Assembly: GCA_965116345.1 (NCBI GenBank)
Contig: OZ220680.1
Span: 372,001 to 436,000, forward strand
Origin: VXYL01 sp965116345
GTDB lineage: Bacteria > Pseudomonadota > Gammaproteobacteria > Pseudomonadales > Azotimanducaceae
Direction of reading: 5' to 3'
Length of the DNA: 64,000 nucleotides
The position numbers and the translations under genes are program-made. The first letter of the stretch is position 1. Each line of letters begins with the position of its first letter. This document shows positions 46,246-54,860 of the stretch, piece by piece. The notes under the pieces are model-generated. The model saw only the letters and a list, made by a program, of their open reading frames with translations, was not told the DNA's origin and made no database searches.

Positions 46246-46330
46246 GACGGCACCTCCTTTGCAGAAGCCCCGCCGGGACGAACCTCCCCGCCAGGGAAGT
46301 CGCCCCGGCGGGAGATCGGTGGGCCGGTCG
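46246..46330 (-). ncRNA. Structured leader of the 95-aa gene
   Basis: On the minus strand a long CCCGCCGGGGCGAC ... GTCCCGGCGGG stem encloses a smaller CCCTGGCGGGGAGG fold, and the ribosome site follows with the same GGGGCTTC spacing seen in the leader at 56915-56980. It may be a divergent member of the same leader family as the radC leader. Assignment is tentative. Confidence 0.4.
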
Positions 46331-46423
46331 GCCCGGTTGTGTCAGACCGCCCGAAGGCGGCTCCAGTGCCTACGCCCGGTGACCCGGACAACGCCGGGAA
46401 AACCCGACTTGAAAGCACGGAAA

Positions 46424-46451
46424 ATCGTAGCATTTTCAGTGATATGGACAA
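46424..46451 (-). promoter_or_regulatory. Candidate promoter for the minus-strand set ending in radC
   Basis: On the minus strand TTGTCC (46451-46446) and TACGAT (46429-46424) are 16 bases apart, each with four matches to the sigma-70 consensus, in the only AT-rich patch of the 490-base divergent interval 46246-46731. The plus-strand promoter of ardC should be in the same interval; 46560-46731 is very GC-rich and can fold extensively. Confidence 0.35.
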
Positions 46452-46731
46452 AGCACGGCCTGCGCCCGCCTGACGCTTCCTGGGTCGCCGGCGCTGGCCG
46501 GAAGGCGTTTCGACGGCGGTTTCCGGGCCCCGAATCCCCCAAATCGAAGAACGGTTCTCCGTCGAGACGACCGGCACCGCGCAGCCTCGGCCGCCGGGGC
46601 CGTCCGCCGCAAGGCCGAGCCCTCCGGGCGGCCGCCGTCCCTACCGGTCCGGCGTCCGGCCTTGCCCCGGCCGGAGAGGACCCCGGCGGCCCGGCCCGGC
46701 GCCGTTCGCTCGCATCGAAGGAGAACCGGCA

Positions 46732-47634
46732 ATGGCCCGCATCAACGAACTCTACGAACGCATCGCCCACCAGATCGTCGCCCAGATGGCAGAAGGCGTG
46801 CTGCCCTGGCACCGGCCCTGGGCCGTGAACCCCAACGCCCGCGTCTCGAAGCCGCTGCGCGAGAACGCGGTGCCCTACCAAGGCATCAACGTGCTCATCC
46901 TGTGGAGCGCGGCAATCGACAAGGGTTACGCATCCCCGTTCTGGATGACCTACCGGCAGGCCCAGTCCATCGGCGCGCAGGTGCGCAAGGGCGAGCGCGC
47001 CACGCACATCGTGTTCGCCAAGACCGCGAAGAAGAAGGAGACCGACGAGTACGGCGACGAGACCGAGGTGCTCCTGCCCGTCAGGCGCGTCTACGCAGTG
47101 TTCAACACCTACCAGATCGACGGGCTGCCCGACAAGTACGTGCCGGAGATCCCCGACGTCAATCCCGACGAGCGCGACGCCGCCTGCCAGGCGTGGATCG
47201 ACTCGCTCGGCATCGAGATCCGCTACGGCGGCCAGCGCGCCTTCTACGCGCCCGGTCCGGACCGCATCCAGATGCCGCCGTTCGAGACCTTCGACTCGTC
47301 GCAGACGTTCCACTCGACCCTGCTGCACGAGCTCACGCACAGCACCGGCCACCGCGACCGGCTGGACCGGCTGCGCGACCGCATCGACGACAGGGCGCGG
47401 GCGCGCGAGGAGCTGGTCGCGGAACTGGGCTCGGCGTTCCTCTGCGCCGATCTCGGCATCGCCTCCTCGCCGCGCGCCGACCACGCGAGCTACATCGCGT
47501 CCTGGTCGGAGCTCCTCACCGAAGAGCCCCGGGCGGTGTTCGACGCCGCCACCCGGGCGCAGCAGGCGGCCGAGTTCCTGCACGCGCTGCACGAGCGCAA
47601 CGCGGGCGCGGCTCCGGACGCCGAAGCCGCGTAG
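46732..47634 (+). CDS. ardC: ArdC-like antirestriction protein, 300 aa
   Basis: ATG at 46732 with AAGGAGA upstream. N-terminal ssDNA-binding domain of ArdC type (LYERIAHQIVAQMAEG, LPWHRPWAV, YQGINVLILW, FWMTYRQAQSIGAQVRKGER, VFNTYQIDGLP). The C-terminal metallopeptidase has HELTHSTGH (zinc His, catalytic Glu) about residue 203 and downstream EELVAELGSAFLC with the third ligand Glu. In plasmid pSa, ArdC protects incoming single-stranded DNA against restriction and can carry exported protein with it. Length and both domains are complete. Neighbours RadC and the TraI_2-type gene indicate a conjugative or mobilisable element. Confidence 0.92.
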   Translation: MARINELYERIAHQIVAQMAEGVLPWHRPWAVNPNARVSKPLRENAVPYQGINVLILWSAAIDKGYASPFWMTYRQAQSIGAQVRKGERATHIVFAKTAKKKETDEYGDETEVLLPVRRVYAVFNTYQIDGLPDKYVPEIPDVNPDERDAACQAWIDSLGIEIRYGGQRAFYAPGPDRIQMPPFETFDSSQTFHSTLLHELTHSTGHRDRLDRLRDRIDDRARAREELVAELGSAFLCADLGIASSPRADHASYIASWSELLTEEPRAVFDAATRAQQAAEFLHALHERNAGAAPDAEAA

Positions 47635-47712
47635 TGAGACGCGGATCCCCAGCCCTGCGGATGCGCGCCGCCACCCCTGCGCCTGCCGTCGATTCCTTCG
47701 AGCCTAGTCCGC

Positions 47713-47770
47713 GCCGCCGCCCGTCAAGGCCAAGCCCTTCGGGTGCCTGGCGGCAGCCTTGACCGGCGGC
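47713..47770 (+). other. Large hairpin in the leader of the 104-aa gene
   Basis: GTCAAGGC (47723-47730) pairs with GCCTTGAC (47756-47763), with outer GCCGCC/GGCGGC pairing and an inner CCC-TTC-GGG loop. It lies between ardC (ends 47634) and the gene starting at 47830, so it is either the ardC terminator or a leader structure. No T-run. Confidence 0.5.
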
Positions 47771-47829
47771 TCATTGCGCGGACTGCGACGGTTAAGGGAA
47801 TCGACAGCAGACCATCGGAGGAGGTCAAC

Positions 47830-48144
47830 ATGCCCTACACAACCCGTCCATCCAACACCCCGCTCCCGGAGGAGTTCGTCTCCGACGGGACCTATGCCCG
47901 CTTCGTAAAGCTGCGGGGCGAGTGGCACATGTCGCTCGCGCCCCAGATGGCGGCCATCGTCGACATCGGCACCGCCGTCACCTGCGATGTCGAGACCCGG
48001 GCCGGCAAGCGCCACACCCGGTCCGGAACCGTCGTCAGGACGCAGGTCATGCAGGACGGCACCCCGAGGGCGCTGTGCCGCATCGAGGCGTTCCGGGCCG
48101 GGCGCGCCAGCGACGTCCTCGACACACTTCCATCAACTCAATGA
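47830..48144 (+). CDS. Hypothetical protein, 104 aa
   Basis: ATG at 47830 with GGAGG seven bases upstream decides the start over an in-frame 47743. The chain (ARFVKLRGEWHMSLAPQMAA, VTCDVETRAGKRHTRSGTVV, LCRIEAFRAG) looks like a small beta-strand protein. It follows ardC by about 195 bases on the same strand. No family recognised. Confidence 0.6.
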   Translation: MPYTTRPSNTPLPEEFVSDGTYARFVKLRGEWHMSLAPQMAAIVDIGTAVTCDVETRAGKRHTRSGTVVRTQVMQDGTPRALCRIEAFRAGRASDVLDTLPSTQ

Positions 48145-49456
48145 TTTAACAACGTTTTCAGGGATTTGTCCAGAATGCGTACGAGCGCGATTACTCGTTT
48201 GGCGGTGGGAACGCGGGCACCGTGGAGGCGCGATCTGCGACCGAATGGGACAAGGCCCAGGAACCACCGTGGAAGCGGGCGCGGGTTCCGGCCGCAGCGG
48301 GATGCCGACGCGCTCCACTATCGCCGATGGTGCTGTTCCCGGTCAACTCGAACACGGCCTCCGATCTACCGGCAGACTGGTGAACCTGACGCGGCAACTG
48401 GTGGCGGTCGAGTGGAACTGGGAGGGAGCCGGGAACGCCACCGCCGTCACCGCGTCAACCCGCTTCGCGGGTCCTCCGCTACGCTGCGGCCCTTTCAGGG
48501 TGACACGGCGCCGTCGGCGGCGATGAGGTTGTCCATGGCCGGAACCGATCTTCCGGCCATGTCTGGCCCGGCGGGGCGAGTACGGAGTCGACGTCGCGAC
48601 CGGGAACGGCGCTGTCGTCGACCGGGTGCGCCTCGTTGAGCATGGCGTCCAGCTGCACCTTCAGGGGCGACATCGCGCGCCAGACGACGCGGAGAGCGGC
48701 CTCGTTCGATACCTGGGCCGCGGTTTTGAAAACGAGAGCACTGTGGAGCGCATTTCGGGCGTCGGTCACGTCGGCATCGGGCGATGGAGGGGCCGTTTCC
48801 GGACAGCGGGCCGAGTGGCCAAGGCGGCGGCCAGGTCCGGGATGGGGAGATGGATGGGCGGTATGGGTGACGCCGCGACCGCAGCCGGTCGGCTGATTTG
48901 GGGACAAGCGTTCGGCGGTGTAAGTATCTCTCGCGTCCAACCGATGCTTGTCGATCGGTCGGCGCTGAGCGGAATCGCGGGCAACTGCTCCGGCCATCCT
49001 CTTCGCACCCGTTTCGTCCTCGCGGACGGCGTCGGCACTGTTCGCACGCTTGCCCTGTCGCGGGCGGCGGTTCCGTTCGAGCGCAGTGGAACGTCCTGCC
49101 GCGCCTTTCCTGGCGCGCTCCCGTTTCGATCAGCCGGGGGCGGGCTGCGGATACAGGCGTCCCGTTGGGTAACCCGCGGTCTGCCTGGCCGTTCTCCCGT
49201 CTACAGCCGGGGATGCTGTTGCCGCCTCTGGCGGTGGCTCCCCAGTCTCAGCAGGGGGCTCTCTGACAGCCGCCGCTGGCGACCGTTTCCCCGTTGTTTG
49301 GTATGGCGGGGCACCATGGACGTACCCGGAGGGTACATAGGAACGGCGGGCACGGTACAGGCGGCCGCGGCGAGTGGCAAGCGCCGCGCGCTTAGCAACT
49401 CTATGGTGTGCGTCGGGGGTGTGTGGGCCGGGATGTGCGCGCTGGCGGGAAAGGCG
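48145..49456. other. Long stretch without a supported gene
   Basis: About 1.3 kb with many overlapping short frames on both strands and no ribosome sites. Two recognisable items are embedded: the 50-bp repeat at 48173-48222 and a stretch at 48693-48760 resembling 57840-57905; read on the minus strand both give an HSALV ... AAQVSNEA peptide. I read the area as debris of mobile elements. Confidence 0.45.
48173..48222. repeat. 50-bp direct repeat, copy 1
   Basis: Starts GAATGCGTACGAGCGCGA and matches 58329-58378 with a single difference. Copy 2 directly abuts the inner end of a decayed integrase fragment. It may mark an old insertion or recombination junction. Confidence 0.7.
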
Positions 49457-49507
49457 AGTCCCCACGCTGGGCAAGGCGTCCGCCAGGACCCTTACCCAGC
49501 GTGGGGA
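49457..49507. terminator. Long hairpin downstream of the coiled-coil gene
   Basis: Perfect 14-bp arms GTCCCCACGCTGGG (49457-49470) and its complement (49494-49507), extended inward by AAGG/CCTT. It begins 34 bases past the stop of the minus-strand gene ending at 49541, a terminator-like place, but lacks a T-run. Similar but not identical arms occur at 60885-60939. Confidence 0.5.
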
Positions 49508-49540
49508 CGAGGCGCGGTTGCGGCGGCCGTCTGTCGTGTC

Positions 49541-50107
49541 TCAGGACGTCTTGCGACGTTTCGGCGGCGAATCGCCGCAGGGCGGTGCGCGCGAGTTTTC
49601 CGTGGACCGGGCCGGAACGCGGCGTTCCGGAAGCGCAAAACCCGCCCGGCGCAGCGCCCGGCAGAGGCGGTCTTCGAGGCCGCCGGGATCGTCGCGCACC
49701 GGAGCGCGCAGCACCGCGGCCTCGACGCGCAGGGCGAGATCGCGGTACCTGGCGCGGGACTCGTCGAGACGCGTGACGGCGCCGCGTGCGTTCTGGAGAC
49801 TGTCGTGGATCCAGGCGTAGCGCTCGCGGTCGCGGCGGCGGAGTGCGCGCTCGGACTCCAGCGCCTTGCGCAGGGCGACCCCTTCGCGGCGGAGGGATTC
49901 GAGGTCGTCGCGGGGCGGCTGTTGGGACTGTCCGGCGCCGTCTTCGCGGCTGCCGCCTTCCGGCAGTTGCCGGGCGCGTTCGAGCAGGAGGTTGACGAGG
50001 ACCGCGCAGCGGGTCCAGTCCTCCGGCTCCCCGTTCCATTCGGCGCGCACGACCGAGTCGAGCTGCTCGGCCACATGCGGCTTGAGTTCGACCGTGAGGC
50101 GAATCAT
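49541..50107 (-). CDS. Hypothetical coiled-coil protein, 188 aa
   Basis: ATG at 50107 overlaps the reconstructed stop of the integrase-like gene (ATGA), so the two were translationally coupled before the RIT insertion. N-terminus MIRLTVELKPHVAEQLDSVV resembles a ribbon or MobC-like opening. The central part (LESLRREGVALRKALESERA, LRRRDRERYAWIHDSLQNAR) is a charged coiled coil, and the C-terminus is basic (PPKRRKTS). Probably DNA-associated and part of the mobile-element module with the HTH and integrase genes. Its native promoter is now separated by 3.4 kb of inserted DNA. Confidence 0.6.
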   Translation of the reverse strand: MIRLTVELKPHVAEQLDSVVRAEWNGEPEDWTRCAVLVNLLLERARQLPEGGSREDGAGQSQQPPRDDLESLRREGVALRKALESERALRRRDRERYAWIHDSLQNARGAVTRLDESRARYRDLALRVEAAVLRAPVRDDPGGLEDRLCRALRRAGFALPERRVPARSTENSRAPPCGDSPPKRRKTS

Positions 50108-50145
50108 CTGAGATACGTCTCGGTGATTTCCGGGCGAAAATGCCC
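50104..50145 (-). pseudogene. 3' tail of the integrase-like gene, cut off by the RIT element
   Basis: Read on the minus strand the bases give GHFRPEITETYLR and a TGA at 50104-50106. This is the closing block, with the nucleophile Tyr, that the integrase-like gene on the far side of the RIT element (53563-54432) lacks. The Gly-His pair is duplicated on both sides of the insertion. Confidence 0.85.
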
Positions 50146-50172
50146 ATTATGCCGATATCGGCATAATGGGCA
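50141..50172. repeat. 32-bp perfect palindrome at the left RIT end
   Basis: Centre between 50156 and 50157, half-site ATTATGCCGAT. Copies of this half-site occur again at 50189, 50247 (inverted), 53476 and 53536 (inverted), all within the recombinase element or at its ends. It looks like a recombinase binding array. Confidence 0.85.
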
Positions 50173-50198
50173 CTATGCCGACTTTCGGATTATGCCGA
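50171..50198 (+). repeat. Left terminal inverted repeat of the RIT element
   Basis: 28 bases starting CACTATGCCGAC; reverse complement of 53535-53562 except one base. Confidence 0.9.
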
Positions 50199-50316
50199 TC
50201 CACTCCCGCAGTGCTCATGGAGTTCGGACGATTGTGCTAGACGACGCGGCATAATCGAGGTGGCGCGGGCAGCGCGTTGACATAGGTTGCTCCTTCCCAA
50301 GTGAAGGAAAAAACCT

Positions 50317-51543
50317 ATGAAATCCATCAGCACCAAGGATCGCGGTGCACCGAGCGAGCTCGAGCGCCACGTAGAGGGCTTCGCCCGACAGATCGACACG
50401 GCGGGGTACTGCGGCCCCGTGGTGTTGCGGCACAGCCGACTCGCCAGCGCGGTGGCGGAAGCCATGGAGACGCGCGGCATGTCGCCGCGGCAACTCGACG
50501 AGGAGGCGGCTCTTCCCCTGTTCTCGGAGGTCGCGGCCGGGCTGGCGCCGATCAGCCAGCGGTACGCGCGCCGCTGCATGCACAAGTTCCGGGAATACCT
50601 GATCGAGCATGCCGGCGCCCCGCCGGATGCGGTCGCCGTGGACATGTCGCCGCCGGCCTGCCAGCGCCGCGAGTACCGGCGCTACCTCAAGCAGGTGCGC
50701 GGGCTCGCAGACAGCACGATTTACGCATGTCTCAGGGTCCACGACCGCTTTCTCGCGTTCCGGTTCGGCGACGAGTTCGGCGATGCCCGGGACATCGTGC
50801 CGGACGACATCACCGCCTTCATGGCGACGGTGCGAGCTGCCGGGAGCCGGAACCGGGAAATGCCTTCGCATCTGCGCAACCTGTTCCGGTTCCTGTTGTG
50901 GAGCGGTCGGACGGAGCGCGATCTGAGCAAGGCCGTTCCCTCCGTGAAAGGTGTGCCGAGGAGGATCCCGCGCCACCTCACGCCTGCCGAGGTGAGCCGC
51001 GTGGTAGCGGCGGTCGGGCAGCGCGGCAGGGAGGCGAAGAGGAACTACGCCATGGTCCTGACCATGGCCAGACTCGGGCTGCGCGAACCCGAGGTGGTCG
51101 GCATCGAACTCGAGGACATCGATTGGCGCGCCGGAGAAATCCTGGTCCGCGGCAAAGGGCGCCTGCACGACCGCATGCCACTACCCGCGGATGTCGGCGA
51201 GGCGATCGTCGACTACATCCGCCATGAACGACGGGGCCACGACCGCGCCCTGTTCGTCTCCACGAAGGTGCCGTTCGGCCGGCTCAGGCGCGCGCGGGTG
51301 CGCCTGATGCTCGCGGAGGCGTACGAGGCAACCGGCGTCACGCCGCCCCGATCGCACGTGGGAGCGCATGTCCTGCGGCACAGCCTTGCCACGGACATGC
51401 TCCGCAAGGGGGCATCGCTGGAGGAGATAGGGGACGTGCTGCGGCACCGGTCGCCGAAGACCACGACGATCTACGCGCAGCACGATGTGGACGCGCTCCG
51501 GTCGATCTCCCGCCCCTGGCCGACGGAGGGAGACCGCCAATGA
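50317..51543 (+). CDS. ritA: RIT tyrosine recombinase A, 408 aa
   Basis: ATG at 50317 with GAAGGAA upstream; TTGACA at 50276-50281 may be a -35, though no good -10 follows. It has a longer N-terminal region than the other two, with a core-binding SAM-like domain. The catalytic residues are visible: Arg in MARLGLREPEVVGI, HxxR in GAHVLRHSLATDML, the later His position in GDVLRHRSPKTT and Tyr in TIYAQHD. It overlaps ritB by ATGA. In RIT elements all three recombinases are thought to act together in integration; the individual roles are not established. Confidence 0.9.
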   Translation: MKSISTKDRGAPSELERHVEGFARQIDTAGYCGPVVLRHSRLASAVAEAMETRGMSPRQLDEEAALPLFSEVAAGLAPISQRYARRCMHKFREYLIEHAGAPPDAVAVDMSPPACQRREYRRYLKQVRGLADSTIYACLRVHDRFLAFRFGDEFGDARDIVPDDITAFMATVRAAGSRNREMPSHLRNLFRFLLWSGRTERDLSKAVPSVKGVPRRIPRHLTPAEVSRVVAAVGQRGREAKRNYAMVLTMARLGLREPEVVGIELEDIDWRAGEILVRGKGRLHDRMPLPADVGEAIVDYIRHERRGHDRALFVSTKVPFGRLRRARVRLMLAEAYEATGVTPPRSHVGAHVLRHSLATDMLRKGASLEEIGDVLRHRSPKTTTIYAQHDVDALRSISRPWPTEGDRQ

Positions 51544-52484
51544 CCAGGATGGCCCAACACCTGAACGACTACCTCGCAACGCGGCGCAGCCTGGGCTACG
51601 ACCTCTCGACCGCCGAGTTCGTCCTGCGCAAGTTCGTCGAATACGCCGGCAGCGTGGGATGCCACCACATCTCGACGGAACTCTTCCTGGCGTGGCGAAA
51701 CCACTACGGCAACGCCAGCAACGCCACCTGGGGCCACCGCCTCGGCATGGTGCGAGGCTTCGCAGCGTGGCTGCAGACGCGCGACGACCGCACCGAGGTG
51801 CCGCCCGCCGGACTGATCCCGGCACGGCCGGTGCGCTCGAAGCCCTACATCTACACGCAGCGGCAACTTGCACAACTGGTCGACGAGGCCGGGCGACTCG
51901 GGTCGCCGCACGGGCTGCGCGCACTGCTCCACCAGACGCTCTTCGGGCTGATCGCCGTGACCGGGATGCGCATCAGCGAAGCGCTCCGCCTGGAACGCCG
52001 CGACGTCGATCTCGATGGCGGCATCCTCCACATCCGGCGGTCGAAGAACGGAGGCGAGCGATCCATCCCCGTGAGATCCTGCGCGGTCGCTCGACTGGCG
52101 CACTACGCCGCCGAGCGCGACCGGCTGACCGACACGGACTCGCCGCGGTTCTTCGTCAGGGAAGACGGGCAACCGGCCGGCGATGCGGGAGCCCGCTACA
52201 ACTTCGCCCGTGCGAGTCATCGCATCGGGATCAGGAGGATCTCCGAACGGCGGAACAACGGCACCGGACCGCGCATCCACGACCTGCGCCACACGTTCGC
52301 CGTTCACACCATGCTCGACTGGTTCCGCGAGGGACGGGACATCGACCGCGAGATGTACCGGCTCAGCGCCTATCTCGGTCACACCAAGCCGGAGCACACG
52401 TACTGGTACATCGAAGCGGTCCCGGAACTCCTGCAGCTGGCAGCGGAACGGGCGGAGGCCCGCCACCGGGAGATCTCGCCATGA
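51540..52484 (+). CDS. ritB: RIT tyrosine recombinase B, 314 aa
   Basis: ATG at 51540 inside the ritA stop. N-terminal SAM-like domain (LNDYLATRRSLGYDLSTAEF), catalytic Arg in AVTGMRISEALRLERRDVDL, Lys region RRSKNGGERSIPV, HxxR in IHDLRHTFAVHTML, second His in YLGHTKPEHTYWY and Tyr in that block. Full length for the family. Overlaps ritC by ATGA at 52481-52484. Confidence 0.9.
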   Translation: MTRMAQHLNDYLATRRSLGYDLSTAEFVLRKFVEYAGSVGCHHISTELFLAWRNHYGNASNATWGHRLGMVRGFAAWLQTRDDRTEVPPAGLIPARPVRSKPYIYTQRQLAQLVDEAGRLGSPHGLRALLHQTLFGLIAVTGMRISEALRLERRDVDLDGGILHIRRSKNGGERSIPVRSCAVARLAHYAAERDRLTDTDSPRFFVREDGQPAGDAGARYNFARASHRIGIRRISERRNNGTGPRIHDLRHTFAVHTMLDWFREGRDIDREMYRLSAYLGHTKPEHTYWYIEAVPELLQLAAERAEARHREISP

Positions 52485-53476
52485 TGGAGACCCGCCGACT
52501 ACCAGCCCATCTCCAGCGCTTCTTCACGGAGCGGCTGCTCACGCAGATGCAGGCGAGCCCGAACACCGTGTCGAGCTACCGCGACACGTTCCGGCTCCTG
52601 CTCGGCTTCGCCCAGGACCGCCTCGGTCGCGCGCCTACGGAACTTCTGATCGCGGACCTCGATGCGGACCTCGTCGGAGACTTCCTCTCCTTCTGCGAGG
52701 AGGCGCGCGGCAACAGCGCACGGACCCGGAACGCGCGGCTGGCCGCGATCCGCTCGTTCTTCAACTACGTCGCGGTCAACGAGCCACAGCTTCTGCTGCA
52801 CTGCCAGCAGGTTCTGGCGATCCCGACGAAACGCCACGACAAGCCCGTCGTGGACTTCCTTGCACGCAACGAGGTGGAGGCCCTCGTGGCGAGCCCGGAC
52901 GCCACCTGGTTCGGCCGCCGCGACCGGACGCTGCTGCTGGTGATGCTCCAGACGGGCTTGCGCGTCTCCGAAGCCATCGGTCTGCGCGTGTGCGACGTTC
53001 ATCTCGGGACGGGCGCCCATGTCAGATGCACGGGCAAGGGCCGCAAGGAGCGCGCCACGCCGCTCCGTTCGGACAGCCGCGAGGCCTTGCGCCGCTGGAT
53101 CGACGAGCACGGAGGCGGCCCGGACGATCCGCTGTTCACGACCACGCGAAGAACACCGTTGAGCCGGGATGCCGTGGAACGCATCGTGCGCAAATACACT
53201 GCCGTCGCCGCGCAAACGTGCCCCACGTTGGCAAACAAGCGCGTCACGCCGCACGTTCTGAGGCACACCGCCGCCATGGAGCTTCTGCACAATGGCGTGG
53301 ACCGCACCGTCATCGCCCTCTGGCTGGGACACGAGCGTGTGGAAACCACCCAGATGTACGTCCATGCCGACATCACGTTGAAGGAGCGCGCCCTGGCGCG
53401 TACCCGTCCCGTGGCGGACGACGGTCGGCGGTTCCATGCAACCGACGAACTGCTCGCCTTCCTGGAAGCGTTGTAG
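52481..53476 (+). CDS. ritC: RIT tyrosine recombinase C, 331 aa
   Basis: ATG at 52481. It has a core-binding domain (LLTQMQASPNTVSSYRDTFR) and a catalytic domain with Arg in LQTGLRVSEAIGLRVCDVHL, Lys in CTGKGRKERATPL, HxxR in VTPHVLRHTAAMELL, His in LWLGHERVETTQ and Tyr in QMYVHAD. Complete. The stop is followed directly by an ATTATGCCGAT half-site, and 59 bases later by the right terminal repeat. Confidence 0.9.
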   Translation: MMETRRLPAHLQRFFTERLLTQMQASPNTVSSYRDTFRLLLGFAQDRLGRAPTELLIADLDADLVGDFLSFCEEARGNSARTRNARLAAIRSFFNYVAVNEPQLLLHCQQVLAIPTKRHDKPVVDFLARNEVEALVASPDATWFGRRDRTLLLVMLQTGLRVSEAIGLRVCDVHLGTGAHVRCTGKGRKERATPLRSDSREALRRWIDEHGGGPDDPLFTTTRRTPLSRDAVERIVRKYTAVAAQTCPTLANKRVTPHVLRHTAAMELLHNGVDRTVIALWLGHERVETTQMYVHADITLKERALARTRPVADDGRRFHATDELLAFLEAL

Positions 53477-53534
53477 ATTATGCCGATACACCGTGCCGCC
53501 GGTGCCAGAGCGGGCAACGGACCGCGCCGGCGGC

Positions 53535-53562
53535 TCGGCATAATCCGAACGTCGGCATAGTG
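53535..53562 (-). repeat. Right terminal inverted repeat of the RIT element
   Basis: Reverse complement of 50171-50198 with one mismatch. Read on the minus strand it continues the integrase-like frame as YADVRIMPS, which is foreign to that protein. Confidence 0.9.
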
Positions 53563-54432
53563 GCCGAGCTCCTGGCTGACGGTCTCCAGCGCGTCGGCGC
53601 GCACGAGCAGCCGTTGCAGTTCCCTCATGCGCTCCTGGGCATACGAGTGTCGAACCCCGTGCGCGCCCCGGGACCAGCCGAGCGCGCGCTTCGAGGCGCT
53701 GCCGAAGCTGACGCTCCACGCCACGCCGCCGGCGATGTCGTAGCGCGAGACGTAGCGGATGCCGCGGTCGACGACCCGCATCGGTTCTTCGAGGCGGCGC
53801 TCCTCGAGACGTTCGGCGAGATGGTCCGGCAGGCGCACGACGCGCACCAGGCCACCCTTCCCGACCACGGTGTAGTCCCGTCCCGGCCGGCCCGCGAACT
53901 TCTCCGGGCGCGCGGGGCGGCGGTCCGGCGGCTGCTCGCCGGGGCGGGCGAGCGTGGGCACCTCGTGGGCGCGCAGGCCCGCCGCGTGGGCGATCAGCGT
54001 GGACAGGCCGTTGCGGGCGTTCTGCGCCGCCGCGACCATGCGGACCTGCTGCGGCGTGTAGGCCCGCCCGCCCTTCCGCTGCGGCCGATGCGAGCGCACC
54101 ACCGTCAGGCGCTGGCCCTCGGGCAGGCGGCGGGAGACGTGGACCAGCATGGCCTGCAGGGCCTGACGGTGCATGTCGAGCGCCTTCTGGCCGAGATCGT
54201 CGACGCGGGTGCGGAGGTACTCCACGGCGGCGTCGGCATCGAGGTCGCGCAGTTCCCGTCCGTCGGCGGCGATGCGGCGCGCGATCTGGAGCAGGCAGTC
54301 GCGGTAGTTGGCCACGGTGCGCACCGAGGGCGGTCTGGCGGGGTTGCGGCGCAATGCACCGTTCTCGACGAGCCGGGCGACCACGCTGGCGGCCTGGCGC
54401 TCGGGCGGCTGGGTGGAGCGGAATCTCGGCAC
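53563..54432 (-). pseudogene. Integrase-domain protein, interrupted by the RIT element
   Basis: GTG at 54432 (VPRFRS), 13 bases after the HTH gene; an ATG at 54498 would overlap that gene. The protein has an N-terminal SAM-like part (VRTVANYRDCLLQIARRIAA), catalytic Arg in AHAAGLRAHEVPTL and HxxR in GAHGVRHSYAQERMRELQ, and stops matching its family after VSQELGH. The missing end (FRPEITETYLR, stop) is found at 50104-50142. Joined, the protein has about 302 residues and all catalytic positions. It is of the type annotated as integrase domain-containing protein on conjugative elements. Confidence 0.85.
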
Positions 54433-54445
54433 GCGAACCTGGTGG

Positions 54446-54688
54446 TCAACCGTTGCCGTGGCGGCGTAGCCAGCGGGCGACGGTGGAGTGCTGGACATGC
54501 ACGCGACGGTCGGCCAGCCAGCGTCGCAGTTCCGCTGTGGTGCAGCCCTCGTCCGCGAGCGCGAGGAGTTCGTGGGCGTACCGGTCGAGTCGGGAGCGGC
54601 TGTGACGGCGGGGTCGGCGGGCGCGGGTCTCCGCCTTGAGGCGGGCGGCCTCGGCGACAGCGTCGAAGGCGGGAGAGCGGTTCTTCAC
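54446..54688 (-). CDS. Small helix-turn-helix protein, 80 aa
   Basis: GTG at 54688 (KNRSPAFDAVAEAARLKAE), stop 54446. A basic middle (RARRPRRHSRSRLDRY) is followed by LALADEGCTTAELRRWLADR and VHVQHSTVARWLRRHG, a clear HTH of the recombinase or Homeodomain-like kind. First gene of the HTH - integrase - coiled-coil set. It may regulate the set or help target recombination. The region upstream (54689-54860) carries repeats typical of a control region. Confidence 0.65.
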   Translation of the reverse strand: MKNRSPAFDAVAEAARLKAETRARRPRRHSRSRLDRYAHELLALADEGCTTAELRRWLADRRVHVQHSTVARWLRRHGNG

Positions 54689-54699
54689 TGTCGGGCTTT

Positions 54700-54860
54700 C
54701 GGCGGCCCTGATGGCCGCTGAAGTACGGTTTCCGGATGCATCTGGCTGATCGTAATATCCCGCAACGTATACCGCAAAACTTTATGCTTATCATAGTGTT
54801 AAGTTGCATTCAGGAAGTTCCGGTAAGTTGCAGAAGGGTCGAATGCAATCCGGTGAGCCA
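54700..54860. promoter_or_regulatory. AT-rich control region with short repeats
   Basis: Unusually AT-rich for the window. It contains TAAGTTGCA twice in direct orientation about 25 bases apart (near 54800 and 54825) and TTGCATTC with its inverse GAATGCAA some 35 bases away. These could be operator sites for the HTH protein and contain the promoter of the minus-strand set. Bases 54861-55080 show nothing further. Confidence 0.45.

Larger units (their letters stand above)
50146..53559 (+). mobile_element. RIT element (recombinases in trio), complete
   Basis: Three consecutive tyrosine recombinase genes with 4-base ATGA overlaps, flanked by inverted repeats: 50171-50198 on the left and 53535-53562 on the right, 28 bp with one mismatch. 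This is the definition of RIT elements. The left side additionally carries the palindrome at 50141-50172, so the exact left edge could be 50146 or 50174. Outside, both flanks carry a GGxCAy hexamer (read on the minus strand) from the interrupted Gly-His codons. The element has no passenger gene. Confidence 0.9.

Noticed and set aside
48626..50254. 542-codon plus-strand frame
   Set aside because: No ribosome site, low-complexity composition; it crosses the convincing minus-strand coiled-coil gene and the RIT end.
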